NCBI GenBank assembly: GCA_002689345.1
Contig: NZFU01000073.1
Coordinates: 1 to 35,432, forward strand
Direction of reading: 5' to 3'
Length of the DNA: 35,432 bases
Source of the DNA: Methanobacteriota archaeon
GTDB taxonomy: Archaea > Thermoplasmatota > Poseidoniia > Poseidoniales > Poseidoniaceae
Each line of letters opens with the position of its first letter. Position 1 is the first letter of the stretch. The translations under genes were made by a program, and so were the position numbers. Under the pieces are notes generated by a model. That model saw only the letters and a list, made by a program, of their open reading frames with translations. It made no database searches and was not told the origin of the DNA. Shown piece by piece: positions 8,951 through 19,016 of this stretch.

Positions 8951-9886
8951 TCAAGACATCATCGATGAAAGTGCAGATTCTAGGACCGGAAGAGTTTCTT
9001 CCCAGGTCGCTACAATTCCATAATCAGCATGAGCGAAAATTGGTGCATCTGCATCTTTGTTTACAGCAACGATGTACTTTGAAGAACGCATTCCAGCAAG
9101 ATGCTGGATAGCTCCTGAGATTCCCACTGCGATATACAGATTAGGATTTACAGTCTTACCAGTTTGTCCGACCTGCATAGAGTGAGGGATTTGCTCCCAA
9201 GTATCTACTGCAGCACGAGATGCACCTACTGCGGCACCTAAAACATCTGCAATCTTTTCAAGATGTGAGAAATTATCTGGACTTCCCATTCCTCTTCCTC
9301 CAGAAATGATGATGTTTGCTTCGGCTACATCCAAGCGTGTTGATGCTCTAGCAATAATCTCTTGAACAGCGGTTGCAACATCTCCAGATTGATCAACAAC
9401 CGAGACATTTGCAGCACTTGATGCTGCAGCACCGAAGATATTTGCTCTAATAGAAACAGCAGCATCGCCAGATAGGGCAACGGTTTGCATTGCTTTACCA
9501 GAATAAATCGGACTTGTCAAATTCATTCCATCTATAGCAACTACATCTTGTACAATCGAAAGACCTCTCCTTGCAGCAATACGTGATGCGACATCTTTGG
9601 ATTGAGGAGTTGCTGCTGCAATTATAATTCCTGATGGAGATGCGGAATCGATAGCAGCAGCCCACGATGCAGCATCGTAATTAGCAAAACAATCGCCCTT
9701 TACAGCAATTGTTCGACTAACTCCGTCATATCCTGCATTGTCTGCCATGGCTGCGTCAGTACAAGGCACGACCACAATAGGGGATGTGCCAAGTGCGATT
9801 GCTGCACTTACTAATTCGGCTGTGACTGGTGCTATGCTACCCTTGTTGGTTTCTGCAATAATTATACTTTCAGACATATTATTCAC
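8951..9886 (-). CDS. etfA: Electron transfer flavoprotein subunit alpha
   Basis: C-terminal FAD domain: [40 protein letters not shown]...[29 protein letters not shown]. Confidence 0.95.
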   Translation of the reverse strand: MNNMSESIIIAETNKGSIAPVTAELVSAAIALGTSPIVVVPCTDAAMADNAGYDGVSRTIAVKGDCFANYDAASWAAAIDSASPSGIIIAAATPQSKDVASRIAARRGLSIVQDVVAIDGMNLTSPIYSGKAMQTVALSGDAAVSIRANIFGAAASSAANVSVVDQSGDVATAVQEIIARASTRLDVAEANIIISGGRGMGSPDNFSHLEKIADVLGAAVGASRAAVDTWEQIPHSMQVGQTGKTVNPNLYIAVGISGAIQHLAGMRSSKYIVAVNKDADAPIFAHADYGIVATWEETLPVLESALSSMMS

Positions 9887-9887
9887 C

Positions 9888-10631
9888 TCAAATTACGTTT
9901 GCCTCATCTCTTAGTAGTCTGGCTACTTCTTCTGCTGAAGAGCCTCCTTCGTACTTCTTTCCTGCAGGTTTTGCAGGAGGTGGAGTTTGTGATACAATTG
10001 TGACACTGGATGCGGGTGCGTCAGCACCAACAACATTGACTTGCGCTCTTTTTGCCATCATGATACCTTTGACATTTGGCTTTCTAACCTTCAGATTACC
10101 TTTGTCACATGAGATGACAGCATTTCCAGAGACAGAGATTTTAGCAGATCCATTTTCAACTGGAGAAGTAACAGTTAGTCCACCACCAAATGATGCATCA
10201 GTGATATTGGAGACACTAGCCCATCCTAATCTCTCTGCAATACCAGGTCCGGTAGAACCTGCACCAGTATCGGCTGCTGTCTTTCCACAGTAGACCACTT
10301 CTGCACCAATGTTGGTTATGGCTTGTGCTAGAGCGGATTGAGTTGCATTTGAATCCATTTCAGACCAGGAGTCATCCCATAATCTAACGATTTCATCAAC
10401 GCCAATAGCCTTAGCATCCTTCAGAATCTTGTCAGCACCAGCAGGGCCTAATGTGAGAGCAGTAACGCTTCCTCCATCTGCTTCTTTGTGCTGTAGAGCT
10501 GTTTCGATTGCAAATTCATCATATGGGCTAATTACCCACTTTACTGCAGATAAGTCCACACGGTCACCATTGACGACAATTCGTGCATTTGTATCTGGAA
10601 CACGCTTTACTAGAACCACGATGTTTGGCAT
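9888..10631 (-). CDS. etfB: Electron transfer flavoprotein subunit beta
   Basis: MPNIVVLVKRVPDT...VKWVISPYDEFAIETALQHKE...GGSVTALTLGP; GKTAADTGAGSTGPGIAERLG. Confidence 0.94.
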   Translation of the reverse strand: MPNIVVLVKRVPDTNARIVVNGDRVDLSAVKWVISPYDEFAIETALQHKEADGGSVTALTLGPAGADKILKDAKAIGVDEIVRLWDDSWSEMDSNATQSALAQAITNIGAEVVYCGKTAADTGAGSTGPGIAERLGWASVSNITDASFGGGLTVTSPVENGSAKISVSGNAVISCDKGNLKVRKPNVKGIMMAKRAQVNVVGADAPASSVTIVSQTPPPAKPAGKKYEGGSSAEEVARLLRDEANVI

Positions 10632-10640
10632 AAGATTCAC

Positions 10641-10660
10641 CCAACCCCCTTGGGGGTTGG
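10641..10660 (-). repeat. GC-rich inverted repeat between tyrS and etfB
   Basis: CCAACCCCC-TT-GGGGGTTGG, 9-bp perfect arms, 9 nt before the etfB ATG; on the minus strand it runs into GGTGA, the likely SD. Confidence 0.65.
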
Positions 10661-10697
10661 TTGTGCCACCAAAAACCCGTTGATGAACCTTGTCTAA

Positions 10698-11822
10698 TCA
10701 CTTTGTGAGTTGATTGACTCGTTCTAGGGTGTCAGGGTTTGCTTCAAAATGCTTGGAAACAGCGTCTAATCCACGAGAGACACCAGCCGCTACGCCCATT
10801 TTTGCATCGAATGGATGTAGTGTTCCATCCGCTACTGCAGCTTTGAATGATTCTAAATCCGTCCAAACACTAGGTTCACCAAATTCTGGCTTAGGAGTAA
10901 CAATAACTTCACCAAATTCAGGCAGGATAATGTGTTCTATTAGTTCATAGACTGGAGAATCTGGTTGCTCAGGGTCAAGGAATGCCTTTCTCATCTTCTT
11001 TGCTAAGCGATTTTCATCATCGTGTAGAAGAATAGCACCATTAGGGTCGGACTTACTCATCTTGTGGTCAAATGATTCCATCCTAGCACCCGATGATTTC
11101 AGGCCAGAAATAATAGGGGTATGAAGACAAGTAGCCTTGTACCATCCCCATCTGTCAGCAACATCTCGCATGTACATGTGAGCCTTTCTTTGGTCCATTC
11201 CTCCCATGGCAACATCGATATTCATTTCAAAAATATCTGCGGCTTGAAGGGCTGGATAAAAGAATCTAGACAAATCTCCGTCAGATGAGTCTTCACTTCT
11301 TCCCATTATGGAAAAAGTTCTGCGAACTCTTGCTAAACTCATGTTCTTAGAGCATCTTAGAACTCGAGCCCAATAATCACCAGAATCCATGATACTTGAA
11401 GCCCATAAGAATCTCAACTGTCCCGCTCCATCTCCTTCAGGAGGGTTTCCTAGCATGACTCTGAATGTTTCTTCCATATATCTGGCAGTGGTTTGGATGT
11501 CTTCCATAACCCCGTTGAATTTGTCATTTACCCAAGCATGCCAATCTGCTAAGAAAATCAGCACATTTGCATCTGCATCTAACATTCTTCTAAGTTGTAA
11601 AGAGAGAACCTTCCATCCAATATGTGCTTTGCCAGATGGCTCAAAACCAACATAGCAACGAATGATTCCGTCGCCTCCAGCGGAAGTTCCATCGGCTAAA
11701 CAATTGACTAGATGATCAATTCCAACCGATTCATCTACATCATCAATCATCAATTTCAGACGTGATAGTGAATTCTCATCGAGTTCAGCAACTCTTGGGC
11801 ATCTTTCGATGAGTTCTTGCAT
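10698..11822 (-). CDS. tyrS: Tyrosyl-tRNA synthetase (archaeal type)
   Basis: CYVGFEPSGKAHIGWKVLSLQLRRML (HIGH region), LADWHAWVNDK, KMSKSDPNGAILL (KMSKS). Confidence 0.93.
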   Translation of the reverse strand: MQELIERCPRVAELDENSLSRLKLMIDDVDESVGIDHLVNCLADGTSAGGDGIIRCYVGFEPSGKAHIGWKVLSLQLRRMLDADANVLIFLADWHAWVNDKFNGVMEDIQTTARYMEETFRVMLGNPPEGDGAGQLRFLWASSIMDSGDYWARVLRCSKNMSLARVRRTFSIMGRSEDSSDGDLSRFFYPALQAADIFEMNIDVAMGGMDQRKAHMYMRDVADRWGWYKATCLHTPIISGLKSSGARMESFDHKMSKSDPNGAILLHDDENRLAKKMRKAFLDPEQPDSPVYELIEHIILPEFGEVIVTPKPEFGEPSVWTDLESFKAAVADGTLHPFDAKMGVAAGVSRGLDAVSKHFEANPDTLERVNQLTK

Positions 11823-11835
11823 TCATTACACCTCT

Positions 11836-12360
11836 TCAAAGTAGGTCATTGAGTTTCTTGACCTTTCCTTCTGAAGGAGCGGTTCCTGCCTCAATCATCT
11901 TTTCTAGTTCAGCGATCATAGCATGTGCTTGGTCGATGGTTTCCTGTGAAAACGAGGAACTCATCTCCATCGATTTGTGGGCCATCTTGATGGCAGAACG
12001 TGCCTTTGAGAATTTCTTTGCTTGCTCTTTGGCCTTGTCTCCACGTTGTTTAGCAGAATAACCTGTAGCCCCATCTAGGAAGTTCGACCATTTGGTACGT
12101 GAAGCCATTGCATCTTCTCTTCCACCATCTTGAGAAAGGAAACTGTTGAGATCATCACCTTTCATCTGTTCGACATCAACCTGTAATTTTCCATCTTCAG
12201 TGTACTCTCCAGTAACACTGGTTAGTATTCCAAAACTAGCAGAAAATACACCTTCTGCATTTACAACTACATCATTAAAATTCTCGGCTGCTAATTTTGC
12301 CAGACCGGCATTGCCACCAATTGATTTTACTAGACCACGCTTGACTTCGAATCGCTCCAT
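11836..12360 (-). CDS. Conserved hypothetical protein (possibly DUF5611-like)
   Basis: Start placed at MERFEVKRGLVKSIGG; ORF continuous to LLN..; Lys/Ala-rich C-terminus. Family name is only a tentative recognition. Confidence 0.5.
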   Translation of the reverse strand: MERFEVKRGLVKSIGGNAGLAKLAAENFNDVVVNAEGVFSASFGILTSVTGEYTEDGKLQVDVEQMKGDDLNSFLSQDGGREDAMASRTKWSNFLDGATGYSAKQRGDKAKEQAKKFSKARSAIKMAHKSMEMSSSFSQETIDQAHAMIAELEKMIEAGTAPSEGKVKKLNDLL

Positions 12361-12451
12361 ATGTTTGCCACTCCAATAAGGGAGATAAGGACTACCTTCG
12401 AATGGTATGGCTAAAGCGGGGACTTTTTGGTAGATACTCGCTCGCCGTGGT

Positions 12452-13618
12452 ATGCGCAGAGCAGCGATTTCACTATGTCTTCTGATGTTGTTGCCGCTGG
12501 TTAGCGCATCTCCAGATGCCACAGTCGATGTTACAGTTGAAAGAAGACTTTCAAATTTCGATTTGGGAATAAACGGTGGAGAAGTATCACCTAATGGCTC
12601 TTCGGTTCTAATTTTTGGACATGATGGCTATGCACATTTAATCTCTGCACAATCTGCTGATGATGAATCATTTGATGTGAGACTGGAAAACGAAACTACC
12701 AATCATCTCAATGCTGTTTCATGGCACCCAGGTGGTAAAAGTGCATTACTGGTTGGAGATAATGGAACTGTTCTAAGATTCAATTCAACAAATTTCGCAT
12801 TAGGTGAAGCAGAAGGCTCCTCTGTGCTTGAAGGCCATGACATTAATGCAATTCATTTTACTGCAGGCTCTTCAGTAGCATATCTCGGAACTGATAATGG
12901 ACAGATTTGGAAATATTATGCTGATAATTTCATAATGATTGATTCTCTTTCCTCCTCACGAATTACCGATATTGACTGTATGAAAAATGAAAACATATGT
13001 GTTGCAGTAACTTTGAATGATGGCATTGCAATCATAGATCAAGCCGATAAAGTGACATGGCTTGATAATTCAAGATATCATACTTGGATTGGAGTTGGAT
13101 GTGAAGACCCTACCATGCAATCATGTACTGGATTTGCAAGTGGTAAGAAAACCGCACCTATTCTAATCGATGTACTAGATTCTTCCAAATCCGTTCTTGG
13201 AGACGTTATTGTATTGGGCCAATTAGATGGAGATATCGTCGCAGACAATTCCGCTACAGATTCTTCGACACTACTAGCTCTTGCTCCCCTTGGAATGGTT
13301 AGATGGAATCAATATACAGAAGAGGCATTTTTGATGTTTTCAAATGATAATGCTACTGACGAGGATGTCTTGTTTGGAGGGGACAGATTTGCGATGGCAT
13401 GGGAGAATTCAGAGAATAGTGGATTCCTAGTTACGGGCCAAGGACGCATTATTTCCTTTGAACCAACCAGCGAAGATTTGGGCGGAGAATTTCCCGAATT
13501 CCTTGCATTTTTACTAGTTATTTGTGTGTTCGGTGTATTCTTTGGAATGATTTACTGGAATAGCCCTCCTCTGCAAAGAATGTATGCTAATTTGTTTAGC
13601 CGTAGTAAGAAAAGTTGA
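12452..13618 (+). CDS. Exported, membrane-anchored beta-propeller-like protein
   Basis: Signal peptide MRRAAISLCLLMLLPLVSASP; WD/PQQ-like repeats (VSWHPGGKSALLVGDNGTVLRF; IHFTAGSSVAYLGTDNGQIWKYY); C-terminal TM FLAFLLVICVFGVFFGMIYW followed by basic tail. Confidence 0.7.
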   Translation: MRRAAISLCLLMLLPLVSASPDATVDVTVERRLSNFDLGINGGEVSPNGSSVLIFGHDGYAHLISAQSADDESFDVRLENETTNHLNAVSWHPGGKSALLVGDNGTVLRFNSTNFALGEAEGSSVLEGHDINAIHFTAGSSVAYLGTDNGQIWKYYADNFIMIDSLSSSRITDIDCMKNENICVAVTLNDGIAIIDQADKVTWLDNSRYHTWIGVGCEDPTMQSCTGFASGKKTAPILIDVLDSSKSVLGDVIVLGQLDGDIVADNSATDSSTLLALAPLGMVRWNQYTEEAFLMFSNDNATDEDVLFGGDRFAMAWENSENSGFLVTGQGRIISFEPTSEDLGGEFPEFLAFLLVICVFGVFFGMIYWNSPPLQRMYANLFSRSKKS

Positions 13619-13666
13619 GCAATAAACCCCTAACCTTCATGAGGCTTATACTACCGCACAGCAAAC

Positions 13667-14842
13667 ATGGAGCCCTTTGAAGGCGTTGACTTCTACGACA
13701 TCGAATCATTATTGACCGAAGAAGAGGTCATGATTCGAGATATGGTCCGAGAATGGGTAGACGAAGAAGTCCTACCAAAAATTGAGCATGCATGCGCAGA
13801 GGGAATCTTCCCTGACGAATGGAGAGTAGCATTGGGCGAGATGGGTGTTCTAGGTGCTCCACTGAAGGGATATGGATGTCCCGGTTTGTCATATGTGGCT
13901 TATGGATTAATTTGTCAAGAATTGGAGAGAGGAGACTCAGGTCTTCGCTCATTTGCAAGTGTTCAAGGCTCTCTTGCTATGTACCCAATTTGGGATTTTG
14001 GAAGTGAAGAACAGAAAGAGTACTATCTTCCTAGACTAGCTTCTGGTGAATGGATTGGCTGCTTTGGATTAACCGAACCAGATTATGGTTCCAATCCTGG
14101 TGATATGATAACAAAAGCCGAAGATATGGGTGACCACTATTTGCTCAATGGGGCAAAGATGTGGATCACAAATGGTACAATCGCTGATGTCGCAGTCGTT
14201 TGGGCAAAACTGGATGGCGTGATTCGTGGATTCATTGTTGAGAAAAGCGATGAAGGATTCACTGCTCCTGAAATGAAAGGCAAGCACTCGCTTAAAGCAA
14301 GTGTCACAAGTGAACTTGTATTCCAAGATTGTAAGATTCCAAAGAACAGAATGCTACCTGATGTGAAGGGGCTCCGCGGTCCATTCTCATGCTTAAACAA
14401 TGCAAGATTTGGAATTTCTTGGGGAGCATTAGGTTCTGCAATGGCTTGTTTCCATTCAGCTAAGACATATGCATTATCTCGAATTCAATTCGGAGAGCCA
14501 ATCGCTTCATATCAATTGGTTCAAAACAAATTGGCGTGGATGCTTCGTGAAATTACCAAGGGGCAACTCTTAGCATATCACCTGGGTAGAAAGAAAGACG
14601 ATGGTTCATGGTTCAATGAACAGATAAGCCTTGCAAAGATGAACAATGTAGACATCGCATTGGAAATCGCTCGTGTCGCTAGAGACATACACGGTGCTAA
14701 TGGTATTCTAGACGAATACCCGGTAATGAGACATATGGCAAACTTAGAGTCGGTGAAAACCTATGAGGGAACTCATGATATCCACAATTTGATTATTGGA
14801 AAATATATCACTGGTATTCAGGCATTTACACGAAATTCGTGA
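13667..14842 (+). CDS. Acyl-CoA dehydrogenase, glutaryl-CoA dehydrogenase-like
   Basis: ASGEWIGCFGLTEPDYGSNPGDM, LNGAKMWITNG, RIQFGEPIASYQLVQNKLA, RHMANLESVKTYEGTHDIHNLIIG. Confidence 0.9.
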   Translation: MEPFEGVDFYDIESLLTEEEVMIRDMVREWVDEEVLPKIEHACAEGIFPDEWRVALGEMGVLGAPLKGYGCPGLSYVAYGLICQELERGDSGLRSFASVQGSLAMYPIWDFGSEEQKEYYLPRLASGEWIGCFGLTEPDYGSNPGDMITKAEDMGDHYLLNGAKMWITNGTIADVAVVWAKLDGVIRGFIVEKSDEGFTAPEMKGKHSLKASVTSELVFQDCKIPKNRMLPDVKGLRGPFSCLNNARFGISWGALGSAMACFHSAKTYALSRIQFGEPIASYQLVQNKLAWMLREITKGQLLAYHLGRKKDDGSWFNEQISLAKMNNVDIALEIARVARDIHGANGILDEYPVMRHMANLESVKTYEGTHDIHNLIIGKYITGIQAFTRNS

Positions 14843-16363
14843 TTAAGGTCCAGTCCAAGTTTTGCAGTGTTCAAATCGATCACTGTTTAGAGCGTTATCC
14901 CAGACTCTTAGTTTCTCAACATCTTCTCCATCAGACCATTGGCCCATGTTTCGAAGTTCCTGCGAATCTTTGAGTTCAACTAATGTTTCATTTTCTGTAA
15001 TGATATCTCCATTTGTTCTTGCAACAAGCCAATCTGCCTGGGCTGCAACCCTGCGATAAAACGACCAATCCGCTAATGAATCATGGGTTTCACTAGCTTG
15101 TAAGTAGTGACTTGCAACCAACCGAGGGAATCCATGTCTGTCACTTGGAACTTCGATGAATAGTGCGTTTTCACCAAGAAGAGATTGATGATATACGCCA
15201 AAGCAATCATCTACGCTCATATCATCTTCGCTAATCACCACATGCGCCAAAAAGTCATCTGGTAGGCCAGTAGTATCGATTTGCAGATGGTCTTGTACAG
15301 GACGAGCATACGGTGCTTCTAGGTCAACAAATAATGATTCATTGCCCCATCCTCTATCAAGTGACCAATCCAAGGCCAGTAATGCATATCCCGCCCCTAA
15401 ACTATGGCCTCCAATCAACAGATGGTCATGATTGACATTATCTGGTAGAATAGTAGTCATGAACTCTAATGCCGCATCGATTGCGATCGCACGAGGAATG
15501 TGGAATGGATGGTTTGACATCCCTTCTTCTTCATGTAACTCATAGGTGTCATATCCTGGCGGCATAACATCGGATGGATATTGGATGAAAGCTACAGCCA
15601 TGCCTCTAGATGCCAATTCCTCGACCCAATCAGCATAAGTATCGAAGAATGGATTAGCAAAGCCATGTAAAATAATAGCCAAAGGGATTTCAGATTCATT
15701 TTCATTAGGAATAGTAAGGTAGACCGAGAAAGTAACATCCTCCTCATAATCTCCTTGAATACTAGATACTTCTACCGGCATTGGGTATTGGTGTATTGTA
15801 GTTTCAAATTCATACAGACCCTCTTCCATTTCTAATTCTGGAGGAGTTGGTAATAATCCGGCCATCGCAGTCAATCCTGGACTGATTAACCAGATTGCTG
15901 CAATTACTAGCAAAAGATGTACTCCTCGACTAAATCTTTCAGTTTCTTGCTTGAAAGGATTACTAACTGTACCTCCTGCAATAAAGGCCGCACACAGCAT
16001 AATCATTCCGAATGTAGTTGGAAGAAGAATAAATGCATCTTTGAGATATGCCATGTTTAGTAGAGAAAAAATCAGAAACAATCCAAATATTACTCCGATG
16101 ACTAGAGTTGCGATTACCTTTTCCCAATTACTCGATTTGTTAGACCTTACAAAACAGATTGGAACAGCGAAAAGGAAAAATGCGAATACTTCGACTCTCC
16201 ATGCCCGAAGTGAAAATGTCCAATCTAGAGATCTATTGGCCATTGGCCATAGCGCACCACCAATGTCATCTCCCATAGCAAGAAGAATGAGGGGCTCAAG
16301 AAGCGCAAGAAAGAATCCAGCGCCAAAGATTAGTCCCAATTTACGATTGGATGGTACATCCAT
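14843..16363 (-). CDS. Membrane-anchored alpha/beta hydrolase
   Basis: Multiple N-terminal TM segments; LAIILHGFANPFFDTYADWVEELASRG, GGHSLGAGYALLA (GxSxG); SD AAGGAG before the ATG at 16363. Confidence 0.75.
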   Translation of the reverse strand: MDVPSNRKLGLIFGAGFFLALLEPLILLAMGDDIGGALWPMANRSLDWTFSLRAWRVEVFAFFLFAVPICFVRSNKSSNWEKVIATLVIGVIFGLFLIFSLLNMAYLKDAFILLPTTFGMIMLCAAFIAGGTVSNPFKQETERFSRGVHLLLVIAAIWLISPGLTAMAGLLPTPPELEMEEGLYEFETTIHQYPMPVEVSSIQGDYEEDVTFSVYLTIPNENESEIPLAIILHGFANPFFDTYADWVEELASRGMAVAFIQYPSDVMPPGYDTYELHEEEGMSNHPFHIPRAIAIDAALEFMTTILPDNVNHDHLLIGGHSLGAGYALLALDWSLDRGWGNESLFVDLEAPYARPVQDHLQIDTTGLPDDFLAHVVISEDDMSVDDCFGVYHQSLLGENALFIEVPSDRHGFPRLVASHYLQASETHDSLADWSFYRRVAAQADWLVARTNGDIITENETLVELKDSQELRNMGQWSDGEDVEKLRVWDNALNSDRFEHCKTWTGP

Positions 16364-16377
16364 CCCTATCACTCCTT

Positions 16378-17703
16378 TCAAACATCAGGTAAAAGACCAA
16401 CTTTCGATAAACCAGTCCAAACAGGATTCAGCCATCCTGGGATAAATCGATGACGCAAATATACTGCAGCGGCTAAAGTTAATTTTTGGAATTTGTTCAA
16501 CTTTACTCTCTTGGTGAATACATCACCCTGTTGCCTTTCGATCTGCTTCAGTATCTTGTCATAGAATGCTATCATTGCAGCAGGTGAGTATCGAGTACGT
16601 CGAGGTAGGAGTGGAAGCAATTGTTTTGCTTCTTCCAAGTAAGTTCTTGCTCTCTTAGCATAGTGGTGCACATAAGGCTCCCATGTTGTGTTGAGGACTA
16701 CATCTCCGTTTAGTTCAGACTCTGTGATACCATTTGCCTCAAGTTCGTTTAGTGGAAGATATACTCTGTTCCTTTGGATGTCTTCACCCACATCACGCAA
16801 AACATTTGTCAATTGCATGAAGATGCCCCATGATTCAGCGAATTTCTTTGCTCTTGGGTCATCGTATCCATAAATCTCAATGCACATCAATCCAACAACA
16901 GAAGCAACTCTGTAACAATAGATGTACAATTCATCAAATGTGCGATACCTGTTGTTATACAGGTCATCTTCCATTCCTGTGATCAAGTCATCGAAGACGC
17001 TTCTAGGAATATTGTATCGCTTTACAGTATCCTTCAGTGCAAGGAATACTGGGTCGGTACTACTGGATTTAGCATAGCAGGTTGACAACTTCTTTCTGAA
17101 GAAGAATAGTTGTGTTATCTTTTCAAGATACAAATCCTCTTGCAGAATGGTATCCTTGTTTTGTAAACTTTCTAATTCAACCCTGTAAGCAACAGCCTCA
17201 GGGTCCATCTCTCCTTGAGAGCCAGGGAATCTGTCTTGCCAATCGCCATCGGCAATATCGTCAGCTCTACGGCAGAATGCGTAAACAGCGCACATTGCAA
17301 GACGTTGTTCATCTGGAAGATATTTGAATGAATGATAGAAGTTACCTGCCTCCCTCATCGTCAACTCTTCACAGTATGAATATGCTAATTTTAGTAATTC
17401 AGCAGGAGGGTCTCTTGCCCATATTGGGGCATCGAGGTGATTGAATGGATCGATTAATTCATCTTGCTCTCCAACGATTCCGATGAATGCTGCACCTTCA
17501 CGTAGTGCCTCCATTGCAGTAAGGCTAACCGCCTTTACAGCGTCTGCTGTAAGGTTGACTGCAGCACGAAGTCTTTGAGCGGCTGACATGCCTTCTTTTT
17601 TGACACCAACTTCCTTTGAAGCGCCTCCCTTAAGCGGGAATAGCAAATCAAGTGGTTTGCGTCGCTCTAGCATGTCGCTCAAACAACCTGTTTTCATTCT
17701 CAT
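16378..17703 (-). CDS. Squalene/phytoene synthase family protein (paralog 1, long N-terminus)
   Basis: CAVYAFCRRADDIADGDW (DDxxD), LTNVLRDVGEDIQRNRVYLP (DxxED), YCYRVASVVGLMCIEIYGY. Confidence 0.9.
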   Translation of the reverse strand: MRMKTGCLSDMLERRKPLDLLFPLKGGASKEVGVKKEGMSAAQRLRAAVNLTADAVKAVSLTAMEALREGAAFIGIVGEQDELIDPFNHLDAPIWARDPPAELLKLAYSYCEELTMREAGNFYHSFKYLPDEQRLAMCAVYAFCRRADDIADGDWQDRFPGSQGEMDPEAVAYRVELESLQNKDTILQEDLYLEKITQLFFFRKKLSTCYAKSSSTDPVFLALKDTVKRYNIPRSVFDDLITGMEDDLYNNRYRTFDELYIYCYRVASVVGLMCIEIYGYDDPRAKKFAESWGIFMQLTNVLRDVGEDIQRNRVYLPLNELEANGITESELNGDVVLNTTWEPYVHHYAKRARTYLEEAKQLLPLLPRRTRYSPAAMIAFYDKILKQIERQQGDVFTKRVKLNKFQKLTLAAAVYLRHRFIPGWLNPVWTGLSKVGLLPDV

Positions 17704-17732
17704 TTATGAGTGTGAGGGTATTTTGCACCTTA

Positions 17733-17745
17733 CGCCCTACGGGCG
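17733..17745 (-). repeat. GC-rich inverted repeat between the two synthase genes
   Basis: CGCCC-TAC-GGGCG. Confidence 0.45.
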
Positions 17746-17786
17746 ATATTAATTGAAATCTCTAGGAGATTCTTTGAATAAATTTC

Positions 17787-18803
17787 TCAAGCATCCTTGT
17801 TCTTCTCGAGTAAACGACGAACTCCACCAGGAATAATCAGTGCCCTCAACAATTTTCGAGCATAGGATTTTATTTCAGTTCTTGCAACTTTAATTCTCTC
17901 TTCCGAATTCAAAATATTTCCAGTTCTTAACAGCGTCACAGTGCGCTGTCCAATCAATACAGGAAGCATACTTGATGCCTTGAGTCTGAACTGTTTTTCA
18001 GGCAGCATACGGATATATTCTACAGCAGCATCAAGATGTTCGTTGGTTAGGTCTAGATATGAGTCATATAACGGCCTAAAAGAATCGATGTTTTTCTCAT
18101 CCAACAGGTCCTCAGGCTTCAGATTATGCTCCGAGAGAGATTTCTGAGGAATGTAGCATCGACCAAATCTTAGGTCTTCGGGAATGTCTCGTAGAATATT
18201 GATCATCTGAAGCGCCTTTCCAAATCGGATTCCTTTCGCTAAAAATTCCTTTTCTTTTTCAGGAGATAATGTGATTAGATGAGATAGTGACATCTTACTC
18301 CAAAATACCCCTACGCATCCAGCAACTCTGAACGCATAATCATCGAGTTCTTCTTCAGAAGATAATGCCGAAATATTTCCTCCATCTTTGGCTGTTCCAA
18401 ACCGTTCAAGGTCGAGAATTTGACCGCCAACAATAATTTCTAAACATTCTAAGATAAGAACTCTGTCTTCTTCTCTATAGACCTCTAAACCCTCTACGAC
18501 ATCACTTACATTACGAAGGAGTTCCGCTTCATTTTCATTGGTTTGAATTAGGGCTATTTCTGTGAAGTCAGGCAATGTAGATGATCTACCCTGAGCAACA
18601 TCATTGTAATCTCTGAGTAGCTTAAGTAAAACCTCGCTTTCTCCATGTTTAGAATCAGCAATTGTATCTGCAACTCGTGCGAGTAGGTACAATAATCCAA
18701 TCTGTCCTCTAATCTTCTTTGGAAGATATTTGAGAGTAGGATAAAATGAACGCGATGTTGCTTCAAGCAAAGCATCGATTTTCGGGTTTATCAACACCGC
18801 CAT
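17787..18803 (-). CDS. Squalene/phytoene synthase family protein (paralog 2)
   Basis: ATSRSFYPTLKYLPKKIRGQIGLLYLLARVADTIADS, GKALQMINILRDIPEDLRFGRCYIP. Confidence 0.9.
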   Translation of the reverse strand: MAVLINPKIDALLEATSRSFYPTLKYLPKKIRGQIGLLYLLARVADTIADSKHGESEVLLKLLRDYNDVAQGRSSTLPDFTEIALIQTNENEAELLRNVSDVVEGLEVYREEDRVLILECLEIIVGGQILDLERFGTAKDGGNISALSSEEELDDYAFRVAGCVGVFWSKMSLSHLITLSPEKEKEFLAKGIRFGKALQMINILRDIPEDLRFGRCYIPQKSLSEHNLKPEDLLDEKNIDSFRPLYDSYLDLTNEHLDAAVEYIRMLPEKQFRLKASSMLPVLIGQRTVTLLRTGNILNSEERIKVARTEIKSYARKLLRALIIPGGVRRLLEKNKDA

Positions 18804-18842
18804 AATTTCCCCTCAAATCACCGGAATAGTTCTCTGTTCTTG

Positions 18843-18854
18843 ACCCTGTGGGGT
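18843..18854 (-). repeat. Short inverted repeat upstream of paralog 2
   Basis: ACCC-TGTG-GGGT; weak by itself. Confidence 0.3.
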
Positions 18855-19001
18855 GGAACCTGAAAACAATGCTTAATCTGGCAATAATTTAGCGCCGCAA
18901 ACCGGTGACATAGAATATGATTTTGGAGATGACTAACTACATCCAAACCAGCCACATTTATGGTGGAATTGATGGCAAGGGTTTATTTTGAATCAACCCA
19001 G

Positions 19002-19016
19002 CCCCTCTACGAGGGG
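19002..19016 (+). repeat. GC-rich inverted repeat directly abutting the ATG of the zinc-ribbon protein
   Basis: CCCCTC-TAC-GAGGGG immediately followed by ATG (19017). Confidence 0.6.

Noticed and set aside
15951-16445. 164-aa + strand ORF
   Set aside because: Antisense to the alpha/beta hydrolase TM region and crosses the operon junction; no domain signal.
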